Assembly: GCA_031290885.1 (NCBI GenBank)
Contig: JAISLQ010000082.1
Location: 1 to 55,144 of the forward strand
Source: Acidaminococcales bacterium
Lineage (GTDB): Bacteria > Bacillota > Negativicutes > Acidaminococcales > JAISLQ01
Direction: 5' to 3'
DNA length: 55,144 nucleotides
Numbering within the stretch: the stretch's first letter is position 1; each line of letters opens with the position of its first letter. Of the stretch, positions 33,587 through 42,374 are shown piece by piece. The position numbers and the translations under genes were made by a program. A model generated the notes under the pieces. That model searched no databases and had not been told where the DNA came from. It worked only from the letters and a program-made list of their open reading frames with translations.

Positions 33587-34909
33587 CTATTTGCGCGCGT
33601 TCCATTTCGGCATCGGCCAGATAATTTCTTTGGAAGCCAAATTCCACGGCCATACGGTTACGTACTCGCCGTTTTCTTGTATCTGCACGATTATGCCTTG
33701 CCCCAGGATGTTCTGGTGCGTTTTCGGATCAAATTTTATGCCTTTCCAGGGCATTATGAGCTGATCAGGAGGAATGTCGGTGGCCAGGAGCGCTTTCTGG
33801 ACAGCGGCGGGGGCGGTGGACCCGGCGCGGTTTATAGCGTCAGCCAGCACCAGCAGGCCGGTAAAGGCGCGAGAAACATTGCCGGTCATGTTCACGCCGT
33901 GTTTGTCTTTAAACATCTTGTTGACTTTTTCCACAATGGGTTTTGCTTTGGCAAGGTCAAGCGCCCAGACTTCACGGCTCAAAATATAATAACCGTCTTT
34001 GCCCGCGCCCTTAAGATAGGCATCATCGATAAATCCCGCGTCCATGGCGAGAATTGCCGCCGGGTTGTAATCAAGGTCTTTGTAGGTTTTCATATAAAGT
34101 ATGGCGTCGGAAGCGTAAGACGCTTGCAGAACAATATCCGCGCCGCTGGCTTTAAGTTTTTGGACTTCGCTGCCTACGTTAGTGCTTTTGGCCGGATAAG
34201 CTATGTCGCTCACTATATTGTATTTATGCGCTTTGGCGGATCTGGTTTCCGCCTTGCCGACATCCGTGCCGAAGAGGGTGTTCTCATATAAAATGGCCAG
34301 TTTCGGGTCGGTGATCAATTTTTTGGCCTTTAAATCGTCGAGGAAAACGAAGAAGTTCTCGGCGAACATGTCGTCGTCCGGCGTCGTCCGGAAAAACCAC
34401 TGGTAATTTCTCGCGATAAGCGAGGGCGAAGTCGAGTCGGCGTTCAGGAAAGGGATTCCGTTGCGCTCGGCCACCTGGCTGGCGGTATTGGTTACGGCGC
34501 TGCCGTAGCAGCCCATAAGGGCCGTTACCTTCTCCTGCGTGATCAAGCGTTCCGCTTCGCTCATGCCCTTTTCCGGCGAAGCCTGATGATCGCCCGCCAC
34601 CAGCACAATCTTGGCGCCGCCCAGATTGGTCAGGCCCTTGCCTTTCGCCATGGGCAGAGCAAGGTCAGGATATTCATTGTTGACAATCTCAACGGCAAGT
34701 TCTACGCCGCGCATAAGCTCCAGGCCGGTTACGCCCTGGACGCCGGTCATTGGATAGATAGCGCCGATTTTCACTTCCTTGACGGCCGCCGCTTTGCCAT
34801 CGGCGGCCGGTTTCGGCGTGGAAGAGCTGCCGCAGCCGGCGAGCAAAAGAATGAGCGCAGTTGCCAAAAGAGCGGACAGTAATGGTTTTTTGCGTGTTAT
34901 GACGTACAT
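33587..34909 (-). CDS. livJ: Branched-chain amino acid ABC transporter substrate-binding lipoprotein
   Basis: A 440-residue periplasmic-type binding protein of the Leu/Ile/Val (Peripla_BP_6) family. The signal peptide ends in a lipobox, LLAGC, with the lipidated cysteine at residue 26, followed by a Ser/Pro/Ala linker. The mature part begins VKIGAIYPMTGVQGVTG and contains ALMGCYGSAVT and SYASDAILYMKT. ATG 34909 follows GAAGGG at 7 bases. First gene of the liv cluster, with its own promoter. The exact amino acid bound cannot be told. Confidence 0.92.
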   Translation of the reverse strand: MYVITRKKPLLSALLATALILLLAGCGSSSTPKPAADGKAAAVKEVKIGAIYPMTGVQGVTGLELMRGVELAVEIVNNEYPDLALPMAKGKGLTNLGGAKIVLVAGDHQASPEKGMSEAERLITQEKVTALMGCYGSAVTNTASQVAERNGIPFLNADSTSPSLIARNYQWFFRTTPDDDMFAENFFVFLDDLKAKKLITDPKLAILYENTLFGTDVGKAETRSAKAHKYNIVSDIAYPAKSTNVGSEVQKLKASGADIVLQASYASDAILYMKTYKDLDYNPAAILAMDAGFIDDAYLKGAGKDGYYILSREVWALDLAKAKPIVEKVNKMFKDKHGVNMTGNVSRAFTGLLVLADAINRAGSTAPAAVQKALLATDIPPDQLIMPWKGIKFDPKTHQNILGQGIIVQIQENGEYVTVWPWNLASKEIIWPMPKWNARK

Positions 34910-34933
34910 CAATCAACCCTTCTTTCATTTTTT

Positions 34934-35023
34934 TGCATCAATAAAGTCGTAAATTACCGAAAACGCAAAAAACTTAGTTGATGCATTTTTAGTAATGATA
35001 CCAAATTTTTATGCTCTTGTCCA
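34934..35023 (-). promoter_or_regulatory. liv operon promoter and leader inverted repeat
   Basis: On the minus strand TGGACA (35023-35018) and TATCAT (35000-34995) are 17 bases apart. The predicted leader begins near 34988 and contains an 8-bp perfect inverted repeat, TTGATGCA (34978-34985) with TGCATCAA (34934-34941), enclosing 36 bases. It could be an operator for an Lrp-like regulator or an mRNA hairpin. Confidence 0.55.
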
Positions 35024-35257
35024 TACTTTTTTATCGCTGCCCGCAAAAAAACAGTTCCCCAAAAACAATGGGCGGCTTAACGGGCGCAATTTGCCGCCGC
35101 AAAGCAAACAGGCGCTTGCCGCAACGAAGCCGCCGGAAAACGATCTGCGGCCTTTGCTTATAAATATGAATTTTTATTTATTTTATAAAAAATGCCCGGC
35201 CCGCAATCTTGCCCCGCCGCCTATTACGGCGCGCTCGCCAGCGGCAAACGGCCGTAT
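35024..35257. other. Remaining dinB-liv intergenic stretch without gene
   Basis: AT-rich patches (for example 35161-35190) alternate with GC-rich sequence. No reading frame here resembles a protein. Part of it is the 3' flank of dinB on the minus strand; no strong hairpin was found. Confidence 0.4.
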
Positions 35258-36457
35258 TCAGTTGTCAGGCCGCATATATTTGCAGCCCGGCTTTTCCGTT
35301 TTTTCAGCGGTGAGCCCGCGCATGATGATGTTTTCGCCAAAGCGGCCTTTCAAGCTGTCGACCGCCTCCGCCCGCCTTTGCTTGCGCTCGTCTTCTTCGC
35401 CTTGCGCGAACAGCCGGATTGTTCGGTCGGCCCTTTCCAGCTTGCCGACAGCAACGCCAAGCAGCCGCACCCCTTCCGCTATGTCGCATTTCGCGCAAAG
35501 CCGCAAAACAGCGGCGTAAATATCTTCGTCATAATAAAACCCGTCGCTGTGCGTGATGCTGCGCGTAATGACGGCAAAGGAAGGATAGCGTATTTTCAGC
35601 GAAAGCGTAAGCCCCCGCATTTTCATATGGCGCAGCCGCCAACCGGTCTCCTGCGACAATTTGAGCAGCTCTTTATGGATGGCCGATAAGGAAAAAAGGT
35701 CATGGTCATAGGTTGTTTCCCGGCCAACGGACTTCGCGTCCCGTTCCGGCGTAACCGGCCGGGTGTCCAGGCCCTTGGAAAAGAGCAAAAGGGCGTCGGT
35801 TTGGCGGCCGGTCATTTTAGTCAGCAAGCGCCGGTCCGTTTGCTTGAATTCGCCTATGGTGTTTATGCCGCGGCTTTTTAATATTTTCTCCGTCGCCTTG
35901 CCCACGCCGGGAAGTTTGCCCACCGGCAGCGGCGCCAAAAAATCTTCCGCGCTTTCCGGCCTTATCAGCATAAAGCCATCAGGCTTGTTATAGTCCGAAG
36001 CGAGCTTGGCCAAGAATTTGTTTGCCGCAAGCCCTGCGGACGCTGTAAGGCCGGTTTTTTCATATATGTCTTTTTTCAGCCGGCGGACATAGGCGCAAAA
36101 ATCCGGCTCCCTGGTTTTTATGCCGGAAATGTCCAAAAAAGCCTCGTCAATGGAAACCTGCTCAACAACCGGCGAATATCCGCCCAATATGGCCATGATC
36201 TGTTTGGAGACTGTTTCGTAGCGCTTGTGATCGGGCGATATGAATATTCCCTGCGGGCACAATTGGCGGGCAAGCGCCATGGGCATAGCGGAATGTACGC
36301 CAAAAAGCCTGGCTTCATAAGAGGCGGTGGAGACAACCCCCCGCCCGCCGAGGCCGCCGACAATTACCGGCAGCCCCCTCAGGCGGGGATTGGCGCGTTG
36401 CTCGACCGCGGCAAAAAAAGCGTCCATATCAACATGTGTTACCCATCTTTCTTGCAT
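35258..36457 (-). CDS. dinB: DNA polymerase IV (Y family)
   Basis: A 399-residue translesion polymerase. Catalytic motifs are THVDMDAFFAAVEQ and QVSIDEAFLDIS, with the fingers segment PVIVGGLGGRGVVSTASYEA, the helix-hairpin-helix LPVGKLPGVGKATEKIL, and the little-finger domain in the last third. It makes short error-prone or bypass patches at lesions. ATG 36457 follows AGGCGG at 6 bases; an extension to 36523 is not supported. It stands alone, between the liv operon and the divergent DUF1015 gene. No LexA-like box was evident. Confidence 0.95.
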   Translation of the reverse strand: MQERWVTHVDMDAFFAAVEQRANPRLRGLPVIVGGLGGRGVVSTASYEARLFGVHSAMPMALARQLCPQGIFISPDHKRYETVSKQIMAILGGYSPVVEQVSIDEAFLDISGIKTREPDFCAYVRRLKKDIYEKTGLTASAGLAANKFLAKLASDYNKPDGFMLIRPESAEDFLAPLPVGKLPGVGKATEKILKSRGINTIGEFKQTDRRLLTKMTGRQTDALLLFSKGLDTRPVTPERDAKSVGRETTYDHDLFSLSAIHKELLKLSQETGWRLRHMKMRGLTLSLKIRYPSFAVITRSITHSDGFYYDEDIYAAVLRLCAKCDIAEGVRLLGVAVGKLERADRTIRLFAQGEEDERKQRRAEAVDSLKGRFGENIIMRGLTAEKTEKPGCKYMRPDN

Positions 36458-36670
36458 GGCGCGCCGCCTAAACTTTTGGTGCCCGGGGACATTCCGAACG
36501 CGAAAGGGCTTGAGTGGCCGCATTTCTCGGCGTTTTTATTTTAGCGTATTTTCGCCTTGGGCACAAGCAATCTTTTTTTGCCGGCTTTATGGCAAATATC
36601 TGTGAAAACGAATAAAAGTATAGTAAAATTGTTGCCATGAAGTAATTTCAAGAATCAGAGGTGTTGGGCA

Positions 36671-37930
36671 TTGGCTGACATAAGACCCTTCCGGGCGCTG
36701 CGGCCGGCGGCGGACAAGGCAAAGGGGATCGCTTCGCTTCCTTATGACGTGATGGACAGGGAAGAAGCGCGCGCCGCGATAAAAAAACAGCCGCTTAGTT
36801 TTTTGCGCGTTACCAGGCCTGACGCCGCTTTCCCTGACGCAATCGGGCAATATGACGGCGCCGTGTACGAAGAGGCGGCCTCCGTTTTTCAAGAGTATCA
36901 GGCGGACGGCCTGCTGCGGACGGAGGCCGAACCGTGTTTTTATATATACAGGCAGAGAATGGACGGGCGCGAACAGACCGGGCTGGTCGCCGCCGCTTCG
37001 GTGGAAGAATATCGCGCCGGCGCGACAAAGAAACACGAACTCACCCGCCCGGACAAGGAAGGCGACCGAGTGCGCCATATAAAATGCCTGGCGGCGCAAA
37101 CCGGGGCCGTGTTTTTGTCTTACAAAAGGGCGCCGGCGGCCGAACTTTTGATCGCGGAGATTGTCGGCAGGACACGCCCTGACTATGACTTTGTCGCCGA
37201 TGACGGCATCGGCCATATTTTTTATACTGTAAGCGCCCCGGCCGATATAGAGGCTCTCCGGCGCGTTTTCGCCCCAATAGGGCCTTTGTATATCGCCGAC
37301 GGGCACCACCGCTGCGCCGCCGCCTTGAGGGTTGCGGACATGGCGCGGGCAAACAATCCCAAGCATACAGGCTCGGAGGAATATAACTACTTTCTCGCGG
37401 CGATCTTTCCTGACGATATGACGCGGATACTTGAATATAACCGGGCCGTGAAGGATCTTAACGGATTGACGGCGGCTGAATTTTTGGCAAAGGCCGGCGA
37501 CAATTTCCTTGTGCAAACAATCGCTTCCCCGGCCAAACCGTCCGCCAGGCACGAGTTTACCATGTGCCTTGAGGGCAAATGGTATAAATTGACGGCAAGA
37601 GGCGGCACGTTTGACGAAAAAGATCTTAGCGGCAGACTGGACGTAAGCATATTGCAGGACAACCTGCTGCGCCCCGTACTGGGAATCCTTGACCCGCGCG
37701 CCGACCAAAGGATAGAGTTCATCGGCGGCATACGCGGCGTAAGCGCCCTGTCCGAACTGGTGGCCGCCGGGAAAGCGGCCGTTGCCTTTTGCCTTTATCC
37801 CACTTCCATGCAAGAGCTTATGGCGGTTGCCGACGCGGGCAAAATAATGCCGCCTAAGTCCACTTGGTTTGAGCCTAAATTGCGCGATGGTTTAGCGGTG
37901 CATTTGCTTGAGGAAGATTTTTTGAAGTGA
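36671..37930 (+). CDS. DUF1015 family protein
   Basis: A 419-residue DUF1015 protein. The family opens with a motif like FRALRPAADKAKGIASLPYDV and contains the histidine-rich IADGHHRCAAAL, both seen here, and ends with a domain including FCLYPTSMQELMAVADAGKI and MPPKSTWFEPKLRDGL. The domain is distantly ParB/Srx-like in the HHR motif and its role is unknown, but the gene is repeatedly found with serine biosynthesis genes. The start is TTG 36671 with GAGGTG upstream. serC follows by 9 bases. Confidence 0.85.
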   Translation: MADIRPFRALRPAADKAKGIASLPYDVMDREEARAAIKKQPLSFLRVTRPDAAFPDAIGQYDGAVYEEAASVFQEYQADGLLRTEAEPCFYIYRQRMDGREQTGLVAAASVEEYRAGATKKHELTRPDKEGDRVRHIKCLAAQTGAVFLSYKRAPAAELLIAEIVGRTRPDYDFVADDGIGHIFYTVSAPADIEALRRVFAPIGPLYIADGHHRCAAALRVADMARANNPKHTGSEEYNYFLAAIFPDDMTRILEYNRAVKDLNGLTAAEFLAKAGDNFLVQTIASPAKPSARHEFTMCLEGKWYKLTARGGTFDEKDLSGRLDVSILQDNLLRPVLGILDPRADQRIEFIGGIRGVSALSELVAAGKAAVAFCLYPTSMQELMAVADAGKIMPPKSTWFEPKLRDGLAVHLLEEDFLK

Positions 37931-37939
37931 GGTTTCAGC

Positions 37940-39028
37940 ATGGCGAGAGTTTTTAATTTCAATCCCGGCCCGGCGACCTTGCCGATGGAAGTGCTGCGGG
38001 AAGCGCAGGCGGAATTTTTGGACTATCAGGATAGCGGCATGTCCATTATCGAAATGAGCCACCGCTCCGCGCCTTACGAAAAAATAAACGACGAGGCGCG
38101 CCAAGACTTGAAAGACTTGCTGGGAACAGGCGACGACTATGAAGTTTTGTTTATGCAAGGCGGCGCCACTATGCAATTTTCCCTTGTCCCGCTCAATCTT
38201 ATAAGGGAGGGCCGGACGGCGGATTACGCGGTAACAGGCGAATTTGCCGCCAGGGCTTTCGCGCAGGCCGCGCAAATAGGCGCGGCCCGTGCCGCAGTTG
38301 ATTTGTCGGGCGAAGGGTTCCGGCGCGCGCCCGCGGCTAACGAACTGCGCTACAGCGACCGGCAGGCCTATCTTCACGTAACTACCAACAACACCATTTT
38401 CGGCACGGCCTGGCGCGAATACCCTGATTTCGGCGTAAAAACATTAGTGGCCGATATGTCGTCAGACTTTCTCAGCCGCCCTTTCGACGTCCGGCAATTT
38501 TCGCTGATTTACGCCGGCGCGCAGAAAAACATAGGCCCGGCGGGAGCGGCGGTGGTCGTGATTAAAAAATCGTTGCTGGACGGCGCGAACGAAAAGCTGC
38601 CGGAATATTTCAGTTACAAGGCGCACGCCAAAAACAATTCCCTATTGAACACTCCGCCGGTTTTTACCGTGTACATGATCGGGAAAATTCTTAAATGGCT
38701 GAAAAACAAGGGCGGCCTGGCGGCTATGGGCAAGCTCTGCTTGCAAAAATCTTCGCTTGTTTACGGCCTCATCGACCGTTATCCCGATTTTTACCGGGGA
38801 CACGCCGAAAAAGGCAGCCGTTCGCTTACCAACGTAACCTTCCGTTTGCCGGATGCGCGGCTGGATGATGCTTTTGTCAGGCAAGCTGCCGCGCAAGGGC
38901 TATCAGGCGTGAAGGGCCATCGCTCGGTCGGAGGCATACGGGTATCCATTTATAATTATATGCCGGTGGAAGGCTGCGAAAGACTGGCGGAATTTATGGA
39001 GGATTTTTACCTTGGCAACCGCCGCTGA
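37940..39028 (+). CDS. serC: Phosphoserine aminotransferase
   Basis: A 362-residue SerC (PLP fold type I), transferring the amino group from glutamate to 3-phosphohydroxypyruvate in serine synthesis. Family features are NFNPGPATLPMEVL at the start, MSIIEMSHRS, LFMQGGATMQFSLVP, and the lysine region LIYAGAQKNIGPAGAAVV. No serA or serB is in view. GAGGTT precedes the ATG. Its last codons overlap possible upstream starts of the next gene. Confidence 0.95.
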   Translation: MARVFNFNPGPATLPMEVLREAQAEFLDYQDSGMSIIEMSHRSAPYEKINDEARQDLKDLLGTGDDYEVLFMQGGATMQFSLVPLNLIREGRTADYAVTGEFAARAFAQAAQIGAARAAVDLSGEGFRRAPAANELRYSDRQAYLHVTTNNTIFGTAWREYPDFGVKTLVADMSSDFLSRPFDVRQFSLIYAGAQKNIGPAGAAVVVIKKSLLDGANEKLPEYFSYKAHAKNNSLLNTPPVFTVYMIGKILKWLKNKGGLAAMGKLCLQKSSLVYGLIDRYPDFYRGHAEKGSRSLTNVTFRLPDARLDDAFVRQAAAQGLSGVKGHRSVGGIRVSIYNYMPVEGCERLAEFMEDFYLGNRR

Positions 39029-39071
39029 TATGGCGGCGCGGCAAAAAGCAAAAGGCAAGGAGGCGTTCGGC

Positions 39072-39932
39072 TTGAATGTTGATTATGACATAGCCGTGGT
39101 CGGCGGCGGGCCGGCAGGCCTTTCCGCCGCGCTCAGCGCGTTGCGGCGGGACAAAAAAACCGTTGTTTTTGACCAGCGCGGCGCAAAGTCCAAACTGGCC
39201 AAGGCGCCGCTCGTCGACAATTACCTCGGCCTGCCCGCAATAAGCGGCCAGGAACTCATGCGCGTTTTTTCCGGGCATGTGAAAACGCGCGGCATACCGA
39301 TACTCGAAGAGAAAATCGTCAATATATATCCCGGCGGGGGCGGCTTCACGCTCATCGCCGGCGACAATGCCTGGCAGTCCGCTTCCGTGGTGTTCGCCGC
39401 CGGCGCCCCCTCCGGGCAGACTTTGCCGGGCGAAAGTGATTTTTTGGGGCGGGGCGTCAGTTACTGCGCTGTCTGCGACGGGCTGCTCTTTCGCGGCAAG
39501 AAGGTTGCCATAATCGCCGCCACGTCCGGCAGCCGGGAAGATACATCCTTTCTGGCCGGGCTTTGCCGGGAAATATTATATTTTCCATTGTACGCGGGCG
39601 AGCATCCGCAGCATCCCAACCTGAAAACGCTCAAGGAACTGCCCAAAGAAATAACCGGCGCGGATACCGTCGGCGCGATAAAGACGGACAAAAACAGCCA
39701 CGCGGTGGACGGCGTGTTTATTTTCCGCGCGAACGCGCCGCCTGACAGCATTTTGCCCGATTTGGCGCTCAAAGATAATTTCGTCCGGACCGACAGTTTA
39801 ATGCGGACGAATGTTCCCGGCTTCTTCGCGGCCGGCGACTGCACCGGCCAACCCTGGCAAATCAGCCGGGCCACGGGGCAGGGGCAGATAGCCGCCCTCA
39901 GTGCCGCCTCTTACATAGACGGGCATAACTGA
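39072..39932 (+). CDS. Thioredoxin reductase-like flavoprotein lacking the NADPH motif (FFTR-like)
   Basis: A 286-residue protein with the TrxB fold. The FAD-binding GGGPAGLSAA is at residues 11-20, the redox pair is C132-C135 (YCAVCDG) and the C-terminal FAD motif FFAAGDCTGQPWQISRATGQG is complete. In contrast, the site that should hold the NADPH-binding GGGxSA reads VAIIAATSGSREDTS (146-158), and no HRRxxxR follows. This is the pattern of the ferredoxin-dependent flavin thioredoxin reductases of clostridia and some cyanobacteria. TTG 39072 follows AAGGAGG by 8 bases; the frame could extend to 39012 within serC. Probably reduces thioredoxin using ferredoxin (inference). Confidence 0.82.
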   Translation: MNVDYDIAVVGGGPAGLSAALSALRRDKKTVVFDQRGAKSKLAKAPLVDNYLGLPAISGQELMRVFSGHVKTRGIPILEEKIVNIYPGGGGFTLIAGDNAWQSASVVFAAGAPSGQTLPGESDFLGRGVSYCAVCDGLLFRGKKVAIIAATSGSREDTSFLAGLCREILYFPLYAGEHPQHPNLKTLKELPKEITGADTVGAIKTDKNSHAVDGVFIFRANAPPDSILPDLALKDNFVRTDSLMRTNVPGFFAAGDCTGQPWQISRATGQGQIAALSAASYIDGHN

Positions 39933-40043
39933 CGCAACCGCGGCAAATTTTCAGCTTGCGTTTTAATCCGCGTCCTGGGCGGATTTGGGTTTGCCGACAA
40001 AACCCGCCCCGATACGGGCGGACGGCGGAAAAAGGCCGATAAT

Positions 40044-40697
40044 TCAGATTCTTTTGGGAAAAAGCGCAAAAAGATCCGGCGGCGGCTCGGATGCAAATAC
40101 ATAATCAGGCCGGGCTTCGGCGCATTTTTCCACGGCGGCTTTCAGGTCGTAGTGAACCTGCCATTTGGCCTGTTTAAGGCTGTCGCCGTGAAGCCTGAGC
40201 AAATAAGCCGGATGATAGGTGGTAATGCATGATGCGCCGGATTTGCCGACAAACCACTGCCCGCGTTCCTTGGTGATGCGCTTGTCCGGCGAGCCGAGGT
40301 AATGCAGGGCCACGCTGCCGAGCGCTATCACCACGGCCGGGCGGATGATTTCCAACTCCAGGCTTAGCCAGCGGTCGGCGCAAAAAGCGGCGGCGGCGAC
40401 CGTCGGCGTCCGGTTGTTTTCCGGGCGGCATTTCACCGTATTGGTCGTCAGTATGCGATCGCGCGTTACGCCGACCGAGGCGAGCGCCTTGTCCAGCAGC
40501 TGCCCGGAAGGGCCAATCAGCGGGCAGCCGTATTCGTCCTCTACCCGGCCCGGCCCTTCGCCGACTATGACCAACGGGCTGGCGGCATCGCCGTACCAGC
40601 CGACCGGAGCTATGCAACCGGCGCGCAGTTCGCATTCCGAACAGGCTTTCAGTTCCTGGCCCAACGCTTCCAGCGCCCGGGCGGCGTCTATTTTCAT
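40044..40697 (-). CDS. Family 4 (Fe-S) uracil-DNA glycosylase
   Basis: A 217-residue family 4 uracil-DNA glycosylase, which removes uracil from deaminated DNA. It has the Fe-S cysteines (CSECELRAGC near residue 18-27 and two further ones) and the motifs VIVGEGPGRVEDEYG, PLIGPSGQLLDKAL, TNTVKCRPENNRTP and TTYHPAYLLR. ATG 40697 follows GCGAGG by 9 bases; an ATG at 40706 overlaps that site. It lies alone, convergent with the flavoprotein gene. Fe-S UDGs are common in anaerobes and thermophiles. Confidence 0.9.
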   Translation of the reverse strand: MKIDAARALEALGQELKACSECELRAGCIAPVGWYGDAASPLVIVGEGPGRVEDEYGCPLIGPSGQLLDKALASVGVTRDRILTTNTVKCRPENNRTPTVAAAAFCADRWLSLELEIIRPAVVIALGSVALHYLGSPDKRITKERGQWFVGKSGASCITTYHPAYLLRLHGDSLKQAKWQVHYDLKAAVEKCAEARPDYVFASEPPPDLFALFPKRI

Positions 40698-40812
40698 AAT
40701 GTCCATCCTCGCAAGTTGCTTTGGCCTACAGGAAACCTCCAACAATCCATCGCCATAGCAAGCGGTTATCAAAAGCTCCCTATATATTCGCCCAATACAC
40801 TTTGCAATCCTT

Positions 40813-40859
40813 TTGAAAAAGCGGGCGATTGTGTTAAAATGTTTAGAGGCTCTCTAAAC
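40813..40859 (+). promoter_or_regulatory. serS promoter with a perfect palindrome at the start site
   Basis: TTGAAA (40813-40818) and TAAAAT (40835-40840) are 16 bases apart. Starting directly after the -10 box is GTTTAGAG (40841-40848), 3 bases, CTCTAAAC (40852-40859), a perfect 8-3-8 palindrome over the expected transcription start. It could be a repressor site. No T-box antiterminator consensus was found upstream of this synthetase gene. Confidence 0.6.
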
Positions 40860-40878
40860 GGGTAAGGAAGTGTACGAT

Positions 40879-42144
40879 ATGCTTGACATCAAATTCATAC
40901 GGGAAAATACCGCCATAGTGGAAGATGCGCTGAAAAAACGCCGTATGCCGATGGCGCTGGATGAATTTCTGCGTTTGGACAAAGAACGGCGCTCTCTTTT
41001 GATAACAGTGGAAAATCTGAAAAGCGAACGCAACCAAGTTTCGCAGGAGATAAGCAGGCTGAAAAAAACGGGCGCCGATGCCGCCGCCAAAATAGCTTCC
41101 ATGCGCGAGACAGGCGATGCCATCGCCGGCTATGACGCCAAATTGCGGGAGATTGAGGAGAGTTTGCGGGAGATTGCCCTGCGGCTGCCCAATATCCCCA
41201 ATGAGGCCGTGCCGCCGGGTCAGGATGAACGCGACAATCCGCAGGTGCGCAAATGGGGCGCCGCGCCGGATTTCCCCTTCCCGCCAAAACCTCACTGGGA
41301 AATCGGGGAACGGCTCAACATACTGGATTTTGAGCGGGCGGGCAAGGTGGCCGGCGCCAGGTTCGTTTTTTATCGCGGCTTAGGCGCGCGCCTGGAACGC
41401 GCGCTGATCAATTTCATGCTTGACTTGCATACCAAAGAACACGGCTATACAGAGGTTTTCCCGCCGTTCATCGTCAATGGAGCCAGCATGACCGGCACTG
41501 GGCAGCTGCCTAAATTCGCCGCCGACGCTTTCCGGCTGGAAAACAGCGATTATTATCTGGTCCCTACGGCCGAAGTGCCTGTAACCAATATGCACCGGGG
41601 CGAAATATTGGCGGAAAGCTGCCTGCCGCTTTATTACGCCGCCTACAGCGCCTGTTTCAGGAGCGAGGCGGGCGCCGCCGGGCGCGACACGCGCGGGCTC
41701 ATACGCCTGCATCAATTCAACAAGGTGGAACTGGTGAAATTTTCCCTGCCGGAAAATTCCTGGGCGGAACTGGAAAAACTGACCGCCGACGCGGAAAGCG
41801 TGCTGCGGCTCTTGGAGCTTCCCTACCGCACAGTAAAATTATGCGCGGGCGACTTGGGTTTTGCTTCCGCCCTGACTTATGACATAGAAGTCTGGCTGCC
41901 CAGCGCCGGCTGTTACCGCGAAATATCCTCCTGCTCAAACTTTGTCGATTTTCAGGCGCGCCGGGCGGACATACGATTTCGACGCGCCGGCGGCAAACCG
42001 GAATTTGTCCATACCCTGAACGGTTCAGGGCTGGCGATCGGGCGCGCCGTCTCGGCTATTTTGGAAAACTGCCAGCAGAAAGACGGCTCTGTGCGCGTAC
42101 CCCAAATACTGCAGGAATACATGGGCACGGACACGATAAAATAA
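40879..42144 (+). CDS. serS: Seryl-tRNA synthetase
   Basis: A 421-residue class IIa synthetase charging tRNA-Ser. The N-terminal coiled-coil arm (residues 30-105) is seen as Lys/Glu-rich heptads, motif 2 contains [15 protein letters not shown], and motif 3 contains [20 protein letters not shown] 40879 follows AAGGAAG at 8 bases; a GTG at 40870 overlaps this site. It is a single-gene unit with its own promoter, matching the tRNA-Ser gene elsewhere in the window only in function. Confidence 0.96.
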   Translation: MLDIKFIRENTAIVEDALKKRRMPMALDEFLRLDKERRSLLITVENLKSERNQVSQEISRLKKTGADAAAKIASMRETGDAIAGYDAKLREIEESLREIALRLPNIPNEAVPPGQDERDNPQVRKWGAAPDFPFPPKPHWEIGERLNILDFERAGKVAGARFVFYRGLGARLERALINFMLDLHTKEHGYTEVFPPFIVNGASMTGTGQLPKFAADAFRLENSDYYLVPTAEVPVTNMHRGEILAESCLPLYYAAYSACFRSEAGAAGRDTRGLIRLHQFNKVELVKFSLPENSWAELEKLTADAESVLRLLELPYRTVKLCAGDLGFASALTYDIEVWLPSAGCYREISSCSNFVDFQARRADIRFRRAGGKPEFVHTLNGSGLAIGRAVSAILENCQQKDGSVRVPQILQEYMGTDTIK

Positions 42145-42258
42145 GCGCGGGAAAGCGCTTGCCGCCGCCGCCCGAAAGCGCGGGACTATATCGGGCGTTC
42201 CCGTCAAACGTTCATTGCCGCAGCGGGAAACCGCGCGCAAATTTTTTTTTGCAAATTC

Positions 42259-42297
42259 CCACAAACCTATTGCGCTTTCAAAGGTTTGTGGTAAAAT
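42259..42297 (+). promoter_or_regulatory. Promoter of the decarboxylase gene with 10-bp inverted repeat
   Basis: CCACAAACCT (42259-42268) and AGGTTTGTGG (42282-42291) are perfect inverted repeats with 13 bases between them. They overlap a promoter, TTGCGC (42270-42275), 16 bases, TAAAAT (42292-42297), so a regulator binding both arms would flank and cover the -35/-10 spacer. Confidence 0.55.
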
Positions 42298-42374
42298 TTA
42301 TACGATATTAAACATTTTGGTAAATAATGCTAAACATAGCTGCCTTGAAATACCGATCCGAAAGGAGCGTTGAT

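Noticed and set aside
36587-37813. 408-residue minus-strand frame opposite DUF1015
   Set aside because: Antisense to a recognised gene; composition and lack of motifs mark it as a shadow.
40740-40878. T-box leader before serS
   Set aside because: Too little leader (about 35 bases) after the promoter and no TGGNACCGCG-type sequence.
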